NCBI RefSeq assembly: GCF_034432235.1
Contig: NZ_DAOUCJ010000003.1
Span: 11,391 to 75,390, forward strand
DNA from: Thermoflexus sp.
GTDB taxonomy: Bacteria; Chloroflexota; Anaerolineae; Thermoflexales; Thermoflexaceae
Reading direction: 5' to 3'
Length of the DNA stretch: 64,000 bases
Shown here: positions 7,857 through 15,721 of the stretch, piece after piece
Position numbering within the stretch: position 1 is the stretch's first letter
How the letters are laid out: the number at the start of each line of letters is the position of its first letter
Notes under the pieces: generated by a model
Database searches by the model: none
Told to the model about the DNA's origin: nothing
What the model saw: the letters and a program-made list of their open reading frames with translations, nothing else
Position numbers and translations under genes: made by a program

Positions 7857-8708
7857 CTAAAGGCTCAGAATCCGCCGGAGCTCTCGAAGGACCAGGGTGG
7901 GTCGTTCGTCTCGTAAAAGGGGCAATCGAATACGGGTCCGGCGGATTTGATCGAGATCGATGGAGGCCAGGATCAGGGCTTCGTCGAAATAAGGGCCTTG
8001 CACCACCAGATCCCCGCTCGGATCGAAAATGGTCGACCCCCCCCAGAAGTTCTGTCCATCCTCAAATCCGGCGCGGTTCACATGGATGACGAAAACGGTG
8101 AAAAGGCTCGCATAGGCCTGATTGACCAGTTCGACCCATTTTGCGCTTCCGAACTTCCCCGGAATTCCCAATCCGCGTCCCGGGCTCGCCGAGGTGAAGA
8201 TCAGCACCTCCGCCCCATCCAGCCAGAGGAGGTAAGGCGGGCTGATGTGCCAGAAATCCTCGCAGATCAACAATCCGAAGCGTCCGAAGCGGGTATCGAA
8301 AGCCCGAACCTGATCCCCGGGGGCCATATCCCGGCCCTCATCGAACATCCCATAAGTTGGAAGATAAACTTTGCGATGGCGATGGATTATATGTCCCCCA
8401 GCCAGATAAGCGCCTGTCGTGTAGTAGCGCCCTCGTTCATCCATCTCCACGAACCCGACGACCAGGTCGGCCCGCCGGCTCGCTTCCAGCAGGGGCTGGA
8501 GAACCGGATGGTTCGGTTCAGGACGTATGGCCACTTCATATGTGAGATCCTGAAGCACATATCCGGTGAGGGAAAGCTCAGGGAACACGATCAGCTCGGC
8601 GCCTCGGGCTACTGCGTCCTCAATGACCTCCAGATGTTTGTGGAGGTTGGCCTGCAGATCGCCCAGCCGTGGATAGATCTGAGCCAGACCGATTTTCAGG
8701 GCCTTCAT
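7857..8708 (-). CDS. Carbon-nitrogen hydrolase (nitrilase superfamily), stand-alone NAD synthetase-type amidase
   Basis: Nitrilase-superfamily hydrolase that would cleave an amide through a Cys-Glu-Lys triad. The three catalytic segments are visible: FPELSLTGY (Glu), HRKVYLPTYGMFDEG (Lys) and GLLICEDFWH (Cys). The CEDFWH context and overall order resemble the glutaminase domain of glutamine-dependent NAD synthetase, but at 283 residues there is no synthetase domain and none lies next to it. The start (MKALKIGLAQIYPRLGDLQANL) has GGAGG five bases upstream. An earlier in-frame ATG adds 123 non-homologous residues. The true amide substrate cannot be read from the sequence. A free glutaminase, an omega-amidase or a deaminated-glutathione amidase are alternatives. 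Confidence 0.85.
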   Translation of the reverse strand: MKALKIGLAQIYPRLGDLQANLHKHLEVIEDAVARGAELIVFPELSLTGYVLQDLTYEVAIRPEPNHPVLQPLLEASRRADLVVGFVEMDERGRYYTTGAYLAGGHIIHRHRKVYLPTYGMFDEGRDMAPGDQVRAFDTRFGRFGLLICEDFWHISPPYLLWLDGAEVLIFTSASPGRGLGIPGKFGSAKWVELVNQAYASLFTVFVIHVNRAGFEDGQNFWGGSTIFDPSGDLVVQGPYFDEALILASIDLDQIRRTRIRLPLLRDERPTLVLRELRRILSL

Positions 8709-8876
8709 TCGGAGACCTCCACCATGGCCGTTTTGTGAAATAATAACCTGGGGCGGGTGTCCACCGCCAGAGGTGGTCCTGAGGAGGGAACCGACCGGCC
8801 CAAAGACCGGTGAGACGCATGCGATGCTCTTTGTTAGCCCAGTGAACGAAGCCCTGGATGGGGAGAGGTCCTGGCG

Positions 8877-10052
8877 ATGCGATCTTCCACGCGATGGGCT
8901 TGGGTTCTGGTTGTGGGAATGGCGGCCTGCACATCGATGACAAGGCCTCCCAGGTTGCTTGTCCTGTGGCATGCCCTGGACCCCGAGCGGGCTGTTGCCC
9001 TGGCCCGGCTCACAGAGGCCTATATGGCGGAGCATCCCAACATCGCGATCTATATCGAGGCGTTCCCCTCGACTCAAGAGCTGCTCAACCGGCTACAGCG
9101 GCCATCGGAGCGAGGGCCGGACCTGGTCCTGATTCCGGCGGAGGTGGTGCCGGAGCTGTGGGAGGCCGGGCGGCTGGTTCCTCTTCGCCCATGGCTGGAG
9201 GATCCGCAGTATGGGCTATCGGCGGAGGAGCGGGAGGATCTGCTGGCTCCGGTGACCCCCGGCTCCGTTCCATTCCTGCGGGATGGGCTCATTATGTATG
9301 CGGATGAGGATCGATTGCTGGAATCCGGTTTTGAGCAACCTCCGACGGATTGGGGAGGGATTCATCAGGTGTGCATGCGGGGAGCGCTGGATCTGAATGG
9401 GGATGGGCGTCCGGATACGGCGGGCTGGATCGCCCCGCGGGATGCGCATGTGCTCCAGGGGTGGCTGGCCCAGCGTTCCGTAGCGGATCTGAAGGGATGG
9501 GTCGAAGACCTGGCCTTCATGCTGAGGGTGGAATGCGGCCGCCTGATGGATCCCCCATCCGCGTTACAGGCTTTTCTGGAAGGCGAGACCGTGATCCTGT
9601 TCGGCCCTACGCGCTGGCTTCCTATCCTGGAGCGGGAGGCCGAAGCCGGGCGGTTAAGGTTCCGGCTGGCCCTGGCTCCCCTGCCCGGCCCATCCGGGCA
9701 GGGGAGGGCGATCCTGCCCGGATGGGGATGGGATCTGGCGATCACCGCCCGGGATCCGGAGCAACAAATGGCGGCATGGCGGTTCCTGCACTGGGCCGTG
9801 GGGGTCGAGGCGCAGACCCGTTGGGCACAGGATGCGCGATCGATCCCCGTTCGCCGCGCGGCCGCCATGCGATTGCGCCAGCTCACGGGCGCGGAGGCCC
9901 GGCTGGGTATGCTGCTCCGCTGGGCGCTCCAGGGATACTGGGAGGAACCTGCAGCGGGGCAAAGTGCGCTGGATCGCCTGAATGAGGCGATCCAGCTGCT
10001 GGAAGGCGGAGCCGATGTGTCGGTCATCCTGGACCGATTGCCGCGTCCATAA
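8877..10052 (+). CDS. Extracellular solute-binding lipoprotein (ABC sugar importer type)
   Basis: Predicted lipid-anchored solute-binding protein of the family-1 (maltose-type) class. The N-terminus has a short charged segment, a hydrophobic stretch and a plausible lipobox ending at Cys18 (GMAAC). The body contains features of the fold, such as LLVLWHALDPERAVALARLTE near residue 27, GPDLVLIP, and a C-terminal AWRFLHWAVGVEAQTRWAQ. A short DLNGDGRPD loop near residue 170 resembles a calcium-binding loop. No permease or ATPase partners are adjacent. The next gene is an inositol-phosphatase-family enzyme 50 bases away, possibly co-transcribed. GGGGAGAGGT precedes the ATG. The substrate is unknown. 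Confidence 0.8.
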   Translation: MRSSTRWAWVLVVGMAACTSMTRPPRLLVLWHALDPERAVALARLTEAYMAEHPNIAIYIEAFPSTQELLNRLQRPSERGPDLVLIPAEVVPELWEAGRLVPLRPWLEDPQYGLSAEEREDLLAPVTPGSVPFLRDGLIMYADEDRLLESGFEQPPTDWGGIHQVCMRGALDLNGDGRPDTAGWIAPRDAHVLQGWLAQRSVADLKGWVEDLAFMLRVECGRLMDPPSALQAFLEGETVILFGPTRWLPILEREAEAGRLRFRLALAPLPGPSGQGRAILPGWGWDLAITARDPEQQMAAWRFLHWAVGVEAQTRWAQDARSIPVRRAAAMRLRQLTGAEARLGMLLRWALQGYWEEPAAGQSALDRLNEAIQLLEGGADVSVILDRLPRP

Positions 10053-10102
10053 GGGCGGAATACTCGGACATCTCCACGCCTATCCGATTAGGGAGGGGAA
10101 CA

Positions 10103-10903
10103 GTGGGTTCCTCCGGCGCTCATCTCGAAGTCTGGTTGCTCGCGGCCATCGAGGCCGCGCTGGCTGGCGGAGCGGTCCTTCGCGCCTGCTGGCCGATGTC
10201 CCGCCAGGTGCATGAGAAAGGGTTTCGGGATTGGGTGACCTCCGCGGATCTGGCGGCCCAGGAGGCGATCTTGACGGTTATCCGGCGCCATGGTCCGGAA
10301 CATCGGATCCTGGCAGAGGAGGGAGATCACGGGCCAGCGGGCGTAGATATAGAGGAAGGGCCTGTTTGGGTTGTCGATCCCCTGGATGGGACCACAAACT
10401 TTGCCCGACGGTTTCCGTGCTTTTCGGTATCGGTCGGGCTGCTGGTGGATGGCGAGCCCGTGGTGGGGGCCATCTATGATCCGCTGAAGGATATGCTGTT
10501 CACGGGGGCGCGAGGACGCGGCGCCTTCCTGAACGGAAAGCCGATCCGGGTGAGCGAGACGGAGCGGTTAGAGCAGGCGCTGATCGGGTTGGATTGGGGA
10601 CACCAGAATGAGACGCGAGAGCGAATCTTGGGGTGGCTCAGCCGGCTGGCGGTGCGCTGTCAAACCGTTCGCGCCATCGGATCCGCGGCCCTGGGGATGG
10701 CCTATGTGGCGGCCGGATGGCTCGATTTCTATTTTCACTTTGCGCTGCAACCATGGGATGTGGCTGCAGCTGCAGTGATCGTTCGCGAGGCAGGAGGAAC
10801 CATTTATCAACCGGATGGCGCGCCGTGGTCCTTCCGAAGCTCCGCCGCCGTGGTGAGCAATGGGCGGCTGGAGCGCGCGGTCTGGGCCGCTATGGGGATG
10901 TAA
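10103..10903 (+). CDS. Inositol monophosphatase family protein (SuhB-like)
   Basis: Magnesium-dependent phosphatase of the inositol monophosphatase/FBPase superfamily. Metal-binding motifs are intact: LAEEG (first Glu), WVVDPLDGTTNF (Asp-x-Asp-Gly-Thr) and the late QPWDVAAAAVIVREAGG. Length is 266 residues, as expected. The start is GTG with GGGAGGGG six bases upstream. Likely substrates are inositol-1-phosphate or another sugar phosphate, but 3'-phosphoadenosine phosphatase and fructose bisphosphatase activities occur in the same family. It follows the solute-binding lipoprotein by 50 bases. Confidence 0.88.
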   Translation: MGSSGAHLEVWLLAAIEAALAGGAVLRACWPMSRQVHEKGFRDWVTSADLAAQEAILTVIRRHGPEHRILAEEGDHGPAGVDIEEGPVWVVDPLDGTTNFARRFPCFSVSVGLLVDGEPVVGAIYDPLKDMLFTGARGRGAFLNGKPIRVSETERLEQALIGLDWGHQNETRERILGWLSRLAVRCQTVRAIGSAALGMAYVAAGWLDFYFHFALQPWDVAAAAVIVREAGGTIYQPDGAPWSFRSSAAVVSNGRLERAVWAAMGM

Positions 10904-10989
10904 AGCGGAGCTTCGACGCGGGAGCGAAGACCCGGAGGGGGTCGGATGCCTAACCCCCTTCGGGAGACAGGAGCCAGGAGCCCAGCGAT

Positions 10990-11018
10990 TTGACAGATTC
11001 GCAGTTCTCTGTTAATAT
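10990..11018 (+). promoter_or_regulatory. Strong sigma-70-type promoter of the cold-shock gene
   Basis: TTGACA at 10990-10995 and TAATAT at 11013-11018 are separated by exactly 17 bases, close to consensus. Transcription would start near 11025, giving a leader of roughly 185 bases before the cold-shock start codon. Confidence 0.75.
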
Positions 11019-11061
11019 GGAAAAGCGCGGTGAGCACATGCGTGAAGGGAGGTCGAAGGCT

Positions 11062-11101
11062 GGACCGCCGGTCGGCTGAGACGCCCCGGCGGTTCTTTGT
11101 T
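11062..11101 (+). promoter_or_regulatory. Attenuator-like hairpin in the cold-shock leader
   Basis: ACCGCCGG (11064-11071) pairs with CCGGCGGT (11086-11093). The stem can extend by two pairs (one G-U) and is followed by the T-rich TCTTTGTT. It lies about 40 bases into the predicted leader and about 110 bases before the start codon, where a temperature-responsive or premature-termination structure would sit. Confidence 0.45.
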
Positions 11102-11210
11102 GCCCTGGAATCGGTCCCACGCCGTCCTCCAGGCGATCGCCAGACCCCTTCTCTCTCAACAGAAGCCCTGCTCAGGCTTCCCCCTCAAAATTTTTCGAGG
11201 AGTTCGTCCG

Positions 11211-11432
11211 ATGTCTGAAGCGCGCATGAAGGGGACCGTTCGCTGGTTCAACCGCACCAAGGGTTACGGGTTCATCCGGCCTGATCACGGGGAGAAGGAC
11301 ATCTTCGTCCACTACTCCGGGATCGCGGGGGATGGTTTCCGGAACCTGGAGGAAGGGGACCGGGTGGAATTCAGCGTCCGGCAGACCGCGAAGGGGCCAC
11401 AGGCTTACGATGTGATCCGCACATCCGCCTAA
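11211..11432 (+). CDS. Cold-shock domain protein (CspA family)
   Basis: Small single-stranded nucleic-acid-binding protein of 73 residues that acts as an RNA chaperone or transcription antiterminator. Both RNA-binding motifs are present, KGYGFI (RNP1) and DIFVHY (RNP2), along with the MKGTVRWFNRTKG start of the beta barrel. The chosen ATG has GAGGAG eight bases upstream. Five residues precede the conserved MKGTVRWF, and that internal Met is a possible alternative. A long leader with a consensus promoter and a hairpin precedes it, and a strong terminator follows, so it is a monocistronic unit. Confidence 0.93.
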   Translation: MSEARMKGTVRWFNRTKGYGFIRPDHGEKDIFVHYSGIAGDGFRNLEEGDRVEFSVRQTAKGPQAYDVIRTSA

Positions 11433-11452
11433 CGGATCCTCCGTTCGCCCGA

Positions 11453-11490
11453 ACAAAGGCCCTGCCTAAAGGCAGGGCCTTTGTTATTTT
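11453..11490 (+). terminator. Intrinsic terminator of the cold-shock gene
   Basis: A 14-bp perfect stem ACAAAGGCCCTGCC/GGCAGGGCCTTTGT with a TAAA tetraloop is followed by TATTTT. This is a textbook Rho-independent terminator 20 bases after the stop codon. Confidence 0.93.
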
Positions 11491-11528
11491 AAGCGGGATC
11501 TGTGACCGCAGGGGCGCTTTCGCCTCGC

Positions 11529-11558
11529 TTGTCGGATGGCCTACATGGCACATAAAAT
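11529..11558 (+). promoter_or_regulatory. Candidate promoter of the BMP-type ABC importer operon
   Basis: TTGTCG at 11529-11534 and TAAAAT at 11553-11558 are separated by 18 bases, immediately downstream of the cold-shock terminator. The start site would be near 11565, about 120 bases before the GTG of the first permease gene. Confidence 0.5.
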
Positions 11559-11685
11559 CGAATCGCGTCCCCCCCTCCCGCATCGCCACGTTGCGGGAGG
11601 AGGTTCGGGGAACGAGAGGAGGGGCAAGCGCTTCATGCCGCATGTCTCTCCCTGGGGACAAATGGATTTGATCAGGAGGCGAAAG

Positions 11686-12873
11686 GTGGAACGGAATGCC
11701 CGGGGGATTCTACAGGTTTGGGGAGGGCGACTGGACAGGCTGACGCTCTTCCTGCGCCAATCCGTCCAGGGGGGCGCGCTGTGGGTTCCGGTCCTGGCCG
11801 TCTTCACGGCGCTGGGGATCGGGGGCATTGTGGTCGCTCTGGCCACCGGTCAGCCGCGCCTGGCCCTCCTGGCCTACCAGGGGCTCTGGGAAGGCGCCTT
11901 CGGATCCCCGAAAGCCCTCAGCGAGACCCTCGTCCAGATGACGCCTTATGTCTTGGCCGGCCTGGGCATCGCCCTGGCGTTCCACGGAGGCCTTTTCAAC
12001 ATCGGTGCGGAGGGGCAGCTGGCCCTGGGCGCGATCGTGGCCGCATGGATCGGCTATGCCCTCCCACCCCTGGTGGGCGGGACCATCCCGCTCTTCCTGC
12101 ATGTGCCTCTGGCCATCCTGGGCGGGGCGCTGGCCGGTGCCCTGTGGGCAGCGATCCCGGGCTGGCTGAAGGCGCGCACCGGCGGGCACGAGGTCATCAA
12201 CACGATTATGATGAACTACATTGCGCTTCTCACGGCCAGCTACCTCCTGAACGGGCCCATGCGGGATCCCAGCCCGACCAACGTCGTGGCGCGGACGCCC
12301 CGGATCGCCGAGACCGCCCGGCTCCCCCGGCTGTTTGCGGACCCGGATCTCCGCCTCCATGCCGGTTTCCTGATCGCCCTCGGGATGGCCCTGCTGGTGG
12401 CCTGGCTCCTCTGGCGGACCACGCTGGGGTTTGAGATCCGGACGGTGGGGTTGAATCCCCACGCGGCCCGCTATGCCGGCATCCCGATCGTCCGGATCAC
12501 GGTGCTCACCATGGCCATGAGCGGCTTTCTGGCCGGGATGGCTGGCGCGGTGCAGGTGACCGGTCTGAATTACCGTCACGAGCTGAGTTTCAACCTGGGA
12601 TATGGCTTCGATGCCATCGCCATCGCGCTGCTGGGCAAGGTTCACCCCCTCGGGGTGGTGCTGGCGGCCTTCCTCTTCGGCGCGCTGCGCAACGGGGCCA
12701 GTCGCATGCAATTCCTCACCCAGGTCCCGGTGGATCTGATCTCGGTGATCCAGGCGCTGATTTTAATGTTTGTGGCGGCGGAGGCGATCATCCGCGCCCT
12801 CTATCGGCCGCTCTTCCGCGGGGCGGCCGAGGCGGAACAGATGGTGCTGACCCGCGGGTGGGGGGAGCTTTGA
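11686..12873 (+). CDS. ABC transporter permease, BMP-type nucleoside/sugar importer (YufP-like)
   Basis: Polytopic inner-membrane permease of the RbsC-like class used by Bmp/Med-type nucleoside importers. Hydrophobic segments run from about residue 30 to the end. The family signature region LAFHGGLFNIGAEGQLALGA and GHEVINTIMMNYIAL are clear, as is VGLNPHAARYAGI. The start is a GTG (VERNARGILQVW) with AGGAGG six bases upstream. The open frame continues 50 codons upstream without homology. The second permease and the double ATPase follow as one fused gene. No BMP-type binding lipoprotein lies next to it, so the ligand is unknown. Confidence 0.88.
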   Translation: MERNARGILQVWGGRLDRLTLFLRQSVQGGALWVPVLAVFTALGIGGIVVALATGQPRLALLAYQGLWEGAFGSPKALSETLVQMTPYVLAGLGIALAFHGGLFNIGAEGQLALGAIVAAWIGYALPPLVGGTIPLFLHVPLAILGGALAGALWAAIPGWLKARTGGHEVINTIMMNYIALLTASYLLNGPMRDPSPTNVVARTPRIAETARLPRLFADPDLRLHAGFLIALGMALLVAWLLWRTTLGFEIRTVGLNPHAARYAGIPIVRITVLTMAMSGFLAGMAGAVQVTGLNYRHELSFNLGYGFDAIAIALLGKVHPLGVVLAAFLFGALRNGASRMQFLTQVPVDLISVIQALILMFVAAEAIIRALYRPLFRGAAEAEQMVLTRGWGEL

Positions 12874-13049
12874 GGTATGAAAGGCCTGCGATGCCCTATC
12901 CTCCCCCTTTTTCTTCTCGGTGCGTCGGAACGCGGTCCGGCGTCGCTAAGACGGAGGGGGGAGCCCCATGAGGGGATCAACAGCGCAATCTCTGTTCATG
13001 GAGGCAGGATAGGCGTCCGGTTTCCAGACCTGTTCGGAGAGGATGCGGG

Positions 13050-15677
13050 ATGGACGCGCGGCGATTCGGCTTTATCATCGGCGTGATCGCCCTGATTTTT
13101 GGAACAGCGGTGGCGCTGGGCTATGGGCGCTATCCGGCGGCGGTGATCCTCGTCAGCATGCTGGCCACCACCATCCGGGTTTCCACCCCGCTGGTGCTGG
13201 GGGCCCTCTCCGGCATCTTCTGCGAGCGGAGCGGGGTGGTGAACATCGCCATTGAGGGCATGATGCTGACGGCGGCGTTCACCGGGTTCACGGCCTCCCT
13301 CTATATCTACGACGCCGGCGTTCCGGGCCTCCTGGCTCTTCTCCTGGGCGTGCTCATCGCCATCCTCACGGGGGCCCTCCTGGGCCTGCTTCACGCTGTC
13401 CTTTCCGTCACCTACAAGACCGATCAGATCATCAGCGGGACCGTGATCAACATCCTGGCGGTGGGGATCACGGGGTATCTGAACCGCCAGCTTTTCTTTG
13501 GGGGCCAGATGCCCCATTCCCCCGGCGTGCTCCCCCGCATCGCCCTCCCCGGGCTTTCCGAGCTCCCTCTGGTGGGCAGTATCTTCAGCCAGCAGCCGAT
13601 CACCTGGCTGGCGCCGATCCTGGTGATCCTGGTGCATATCCTGTTGTTCCGGACCGTATGGGGTCTGCGGACGCGGGCCGTGGGGGAACACCCGCGCGGC
13701 GCGGACACCCTGGGGATCGATGTGATCCGGCTTCGTTATATCAATGTGGTCCTGGGCGGAGCGATCGCCGGCCTGGCTGGGGCGTATTTCACCCTCGAGT
13801 CAGTGCCGGCCTTTGAGCCCCTGATGACCAACGGCCGGGGCTTCATCTCCCTGGCCGCGATGATCTTTGGGAACTGGACGCCGTTCGGGGCGTGGGCGGC
13901 CACGCTGCTGTTCGGGGCCGCGCAGGCCCTTCAGGCCAACGCCCAGCAATTCGAGTTCCCCGCCCCCTCTCAGTTCGTGGGCATGGTGCCCTATGTGATG
14001 ACCATGCTGGTGCTGACCGGCATCGTCGGGCGGACGATCCCGCCTGCGGCGGACGGGCAGCCCTATGAGCGGGAGACCCTGCCTCCCCGTCGTCGGGCCG
14101 CTCATCCCTCTCCGCTGGAGCTCTCCGCGGACGGGGAGATCCTGCGGGCGGAGGGGATCGTCAAGCGCTTCCCCGGCGTGGTCGCCAACGATCATGTGAA
14201 TTTCTCCCTGCGTCGGGGGGAGATCCATGCCGTCCTGGGGGAGAACGGAGCGGGGAAGACCACGCTGATGAACATCCTGTATGGCCTCTATCATCCCGAT
14301 GAAGGGGAAATCTACATCCGGGGCCAGCCGGTGGAGATCCGCAGCCCCAGCGATGCGATCCGTATGGGCATCGGGATGGTCCACCAGCACTTCATGCTGG
14401 TGCCTGTGTTCACGGTGGCCGAGAACATCATCCTGGGCCAGGAAGTCCGGCGCGGGCCCTTCCTGGATCTCCGGCGGGCCGTGGAGGAAGTCCGCGCCCT
14501 TTCCCAGCGCTACGGGCTGGAAGTGGACCCGGAAGCGCGGGTGAAGGATCTGCCGGTTGGGGTTCAACAGCGGGTGGAGATCCTGAAAGCCCTTTACCGG
14601 AGGGCGGATATCCTGATCCTGGACGAGCCCACGGCGGTGCTGACCCCTCAGGAGACCGAAGAGCTGTTCCGGGTGATGCGCAACCTGCAGCAGCAGGGGG
14701 TCTCGATCATCTTCATCACCCACAAGCTGAAGGAGGTCATGGCGGTCGCCGATCGCATTACGGTGCTTCGAAACGGCCGCGTGGTGGGCACCCTGACCCC
14801 TGGGGAGGCGGATGAGGCGCATCTGGCGGCGATGATGGTCGGTCGCGAGGTGATGCTGACGGTGGAGAAGACCCCCGCCCGGCCCGGTCCGGAGGTCCTG
14901 CGGGTGGAGGATCTCCGGGTCCGCGACGACCGGGGCGCGATGGTGGTCAATGGGGTCAGCTTCTCCGTGCATGCGGGCGAGATCCTGGGGATCGCCGGGG
15001 TGCAGGGCAACGGCCAGACGGAGTTGATCGAGGCCCTGGTCGGGCTGCGGCCAGCCGCCGGCGGCCGGGTGCTCCTGCTGGGGGAGGAGATCACCCTGCA
15101 GCCGACCCGTGATCGGACCGAACGAGGGATGGCCCACATCCCGGAAGACCGCCAGAAGCACGGCCTGGTGTTGCCGTATTCCGTGGCGGACAACCTGGTC
15201 CTCAACACCTACTATCAGCCCCCCTTCGCCCGGGGGATCCAGCGGCAACCCCAGGCGGTCCGGGAGCACGCGCGGCGTTTGATCGCCCTCTACGACATCC
15301 GAACGCCCAGCCCCGATACGCCGGTGCGGAGCCTCTCCGGGGGGAACCAGCAGAAGGTGATCGCCGCCCGGGAGCTCTCCCGCCCCATCCGCCTGCTGGT
15401 GGCCAACCAGCCAACCCGGGGTCTGGATGTGGGGGCGACCGAGTATATCCATCGCAAGATCGTGGAGATGCGCGATCAGGGAGCGGCGGTCCTCCTGGTC
15501 TCCACCGAGCTGGATGAGATCTTCTCCCTGGCGGATCGGATCGCGGTGATGTATCGGGGCCGTATCGTCGCCATCCTGGATCAGGCGGAGGCCACGCTGC
15601 AGCAGGTGGGGCTGCTGATGGCGGGCGTGTTCCCGGCGGAGCGGTGGCCGATCGCCCAACCTTCGGAGCGCGCGTAG
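13050..15677 (+). CDS. Fused ABC transporter permease-double ATPase, BMP-type nucleoside/sugar importer
   Basis: One continuous frame of 875 residues joins two proteins that are normally separate. Residues 1 to about 330 are the second permease of a BMP-type importer (hydrophobic, with ERSGVVNIAIEGMMLTAAF and YKTDQIISGTVINILA). A proline/arginine-rich linker (about 331-362) leads into a MglA/YufO-type tandem ATPase. The first nucleotide-binding domain has Walker A GENGAGKTT (397-405), signature LPVGVQQRV (501-509) and Walker B ILILDEP (521-527). The second has the degenerate GVQGNGQT (650-657), LSGGNQQ (762-768) and ANQPTRGLD lacking the catalytic Glu, as usual for this subfamily. The ATG has GGAGAGG upstream. 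The gap of 176 bases after the first permease holds no gene. Confidence 0.9.
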   Translation: MDARRFGFIIGVIALIFGTAVALGYGRYPAAVILVSMLATTIRVSTPLVLGALSGIFCERSGVVNIAIEGMMLTAAFTGFTASLYIYDAGVPGLLALLLGVLIAILTGALLGLLHAVLSVTYKTDQIISGTVINILAVGITGYLNRQLFFGGQMPHSPGVLPRIALPGLSELPLVGSIFSQQPITWLAPILVILVHILLFRTVWGLRTRAVGEHPRGADTLGIDVIRLRYINVVLGGAIAGLAGAYFTLESVPAFEPLMTNGRGFISLAAMIFGNWTPFGAWAATLLFGAAQALQANAQQFEFPAPSQFVGMVPYVMTMLVLTGIVGRTIPPAADGQPYERETLPPRRRAAHPSPLELSADGEILRAEGIVKRFPGVVANDHVNFSLRRGEIHAVLGENGAGKTTLMNILYGLYHPDEGEIYIRGQPVEIRSPSDAIRMGIGMVHQHFMLVPVFTVAENIILGQEVRRGPFLDLRRAVEEVRALSQRYGLEVDPEARVKDLPVGVQQRVEILKALYRRADILILDEPTAVLTPQETEELFRVMRNLQQQGVSIIFITHKLKEVMAVADRITVLRNGRVVGTLTPGEADEAHLAAMMVGREVMLTVEKTPARPGPEVLRVEDLRVRDDRGAMVVNGVSFSVHAGEILGIAGVQGNGQTELIEALVGLRPAAGGRVLLLGEEITLQPTRDRTERGMAHIPEDRQKHGLVLPYSVADNLVLNTYYQPPFARGIQRQPQAVREHARRLIALYDIRTPSPDTPVRSLSGGNQQKVIAARELSRPIRLLVANQPTRGLDVGATEYIHRKIVEMRDQGAAVLLVSTELDEIFSLADRIAVMYRGRIVAILDQAEATLQQVGLLMAGVFPAERWPIAQPSERA

Positions 15678-15721
15678 GGCAACTGCTCTCATCTCCGATC
15701 ATCCCTCCTCAGGGGGTAGGA

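Noticed and set aside
11030..11218. 62-codon frame in the cold-shock leader
   Set aside because: Arg/Pro/Ser-rich shadow within a structured leader. No ribosome binding site.
12877..13086. 69-codon frame between the two transporter genes
   Set aside because: No ribosome binding site, overlaps the next start and shows no similarity to any family I recognise.
13800..15692. 630-codon open frame on the minus strand over the fused transporter
   Set aside because: It mirrors the codon bias of the real gene. No ribosome binding site or homology.
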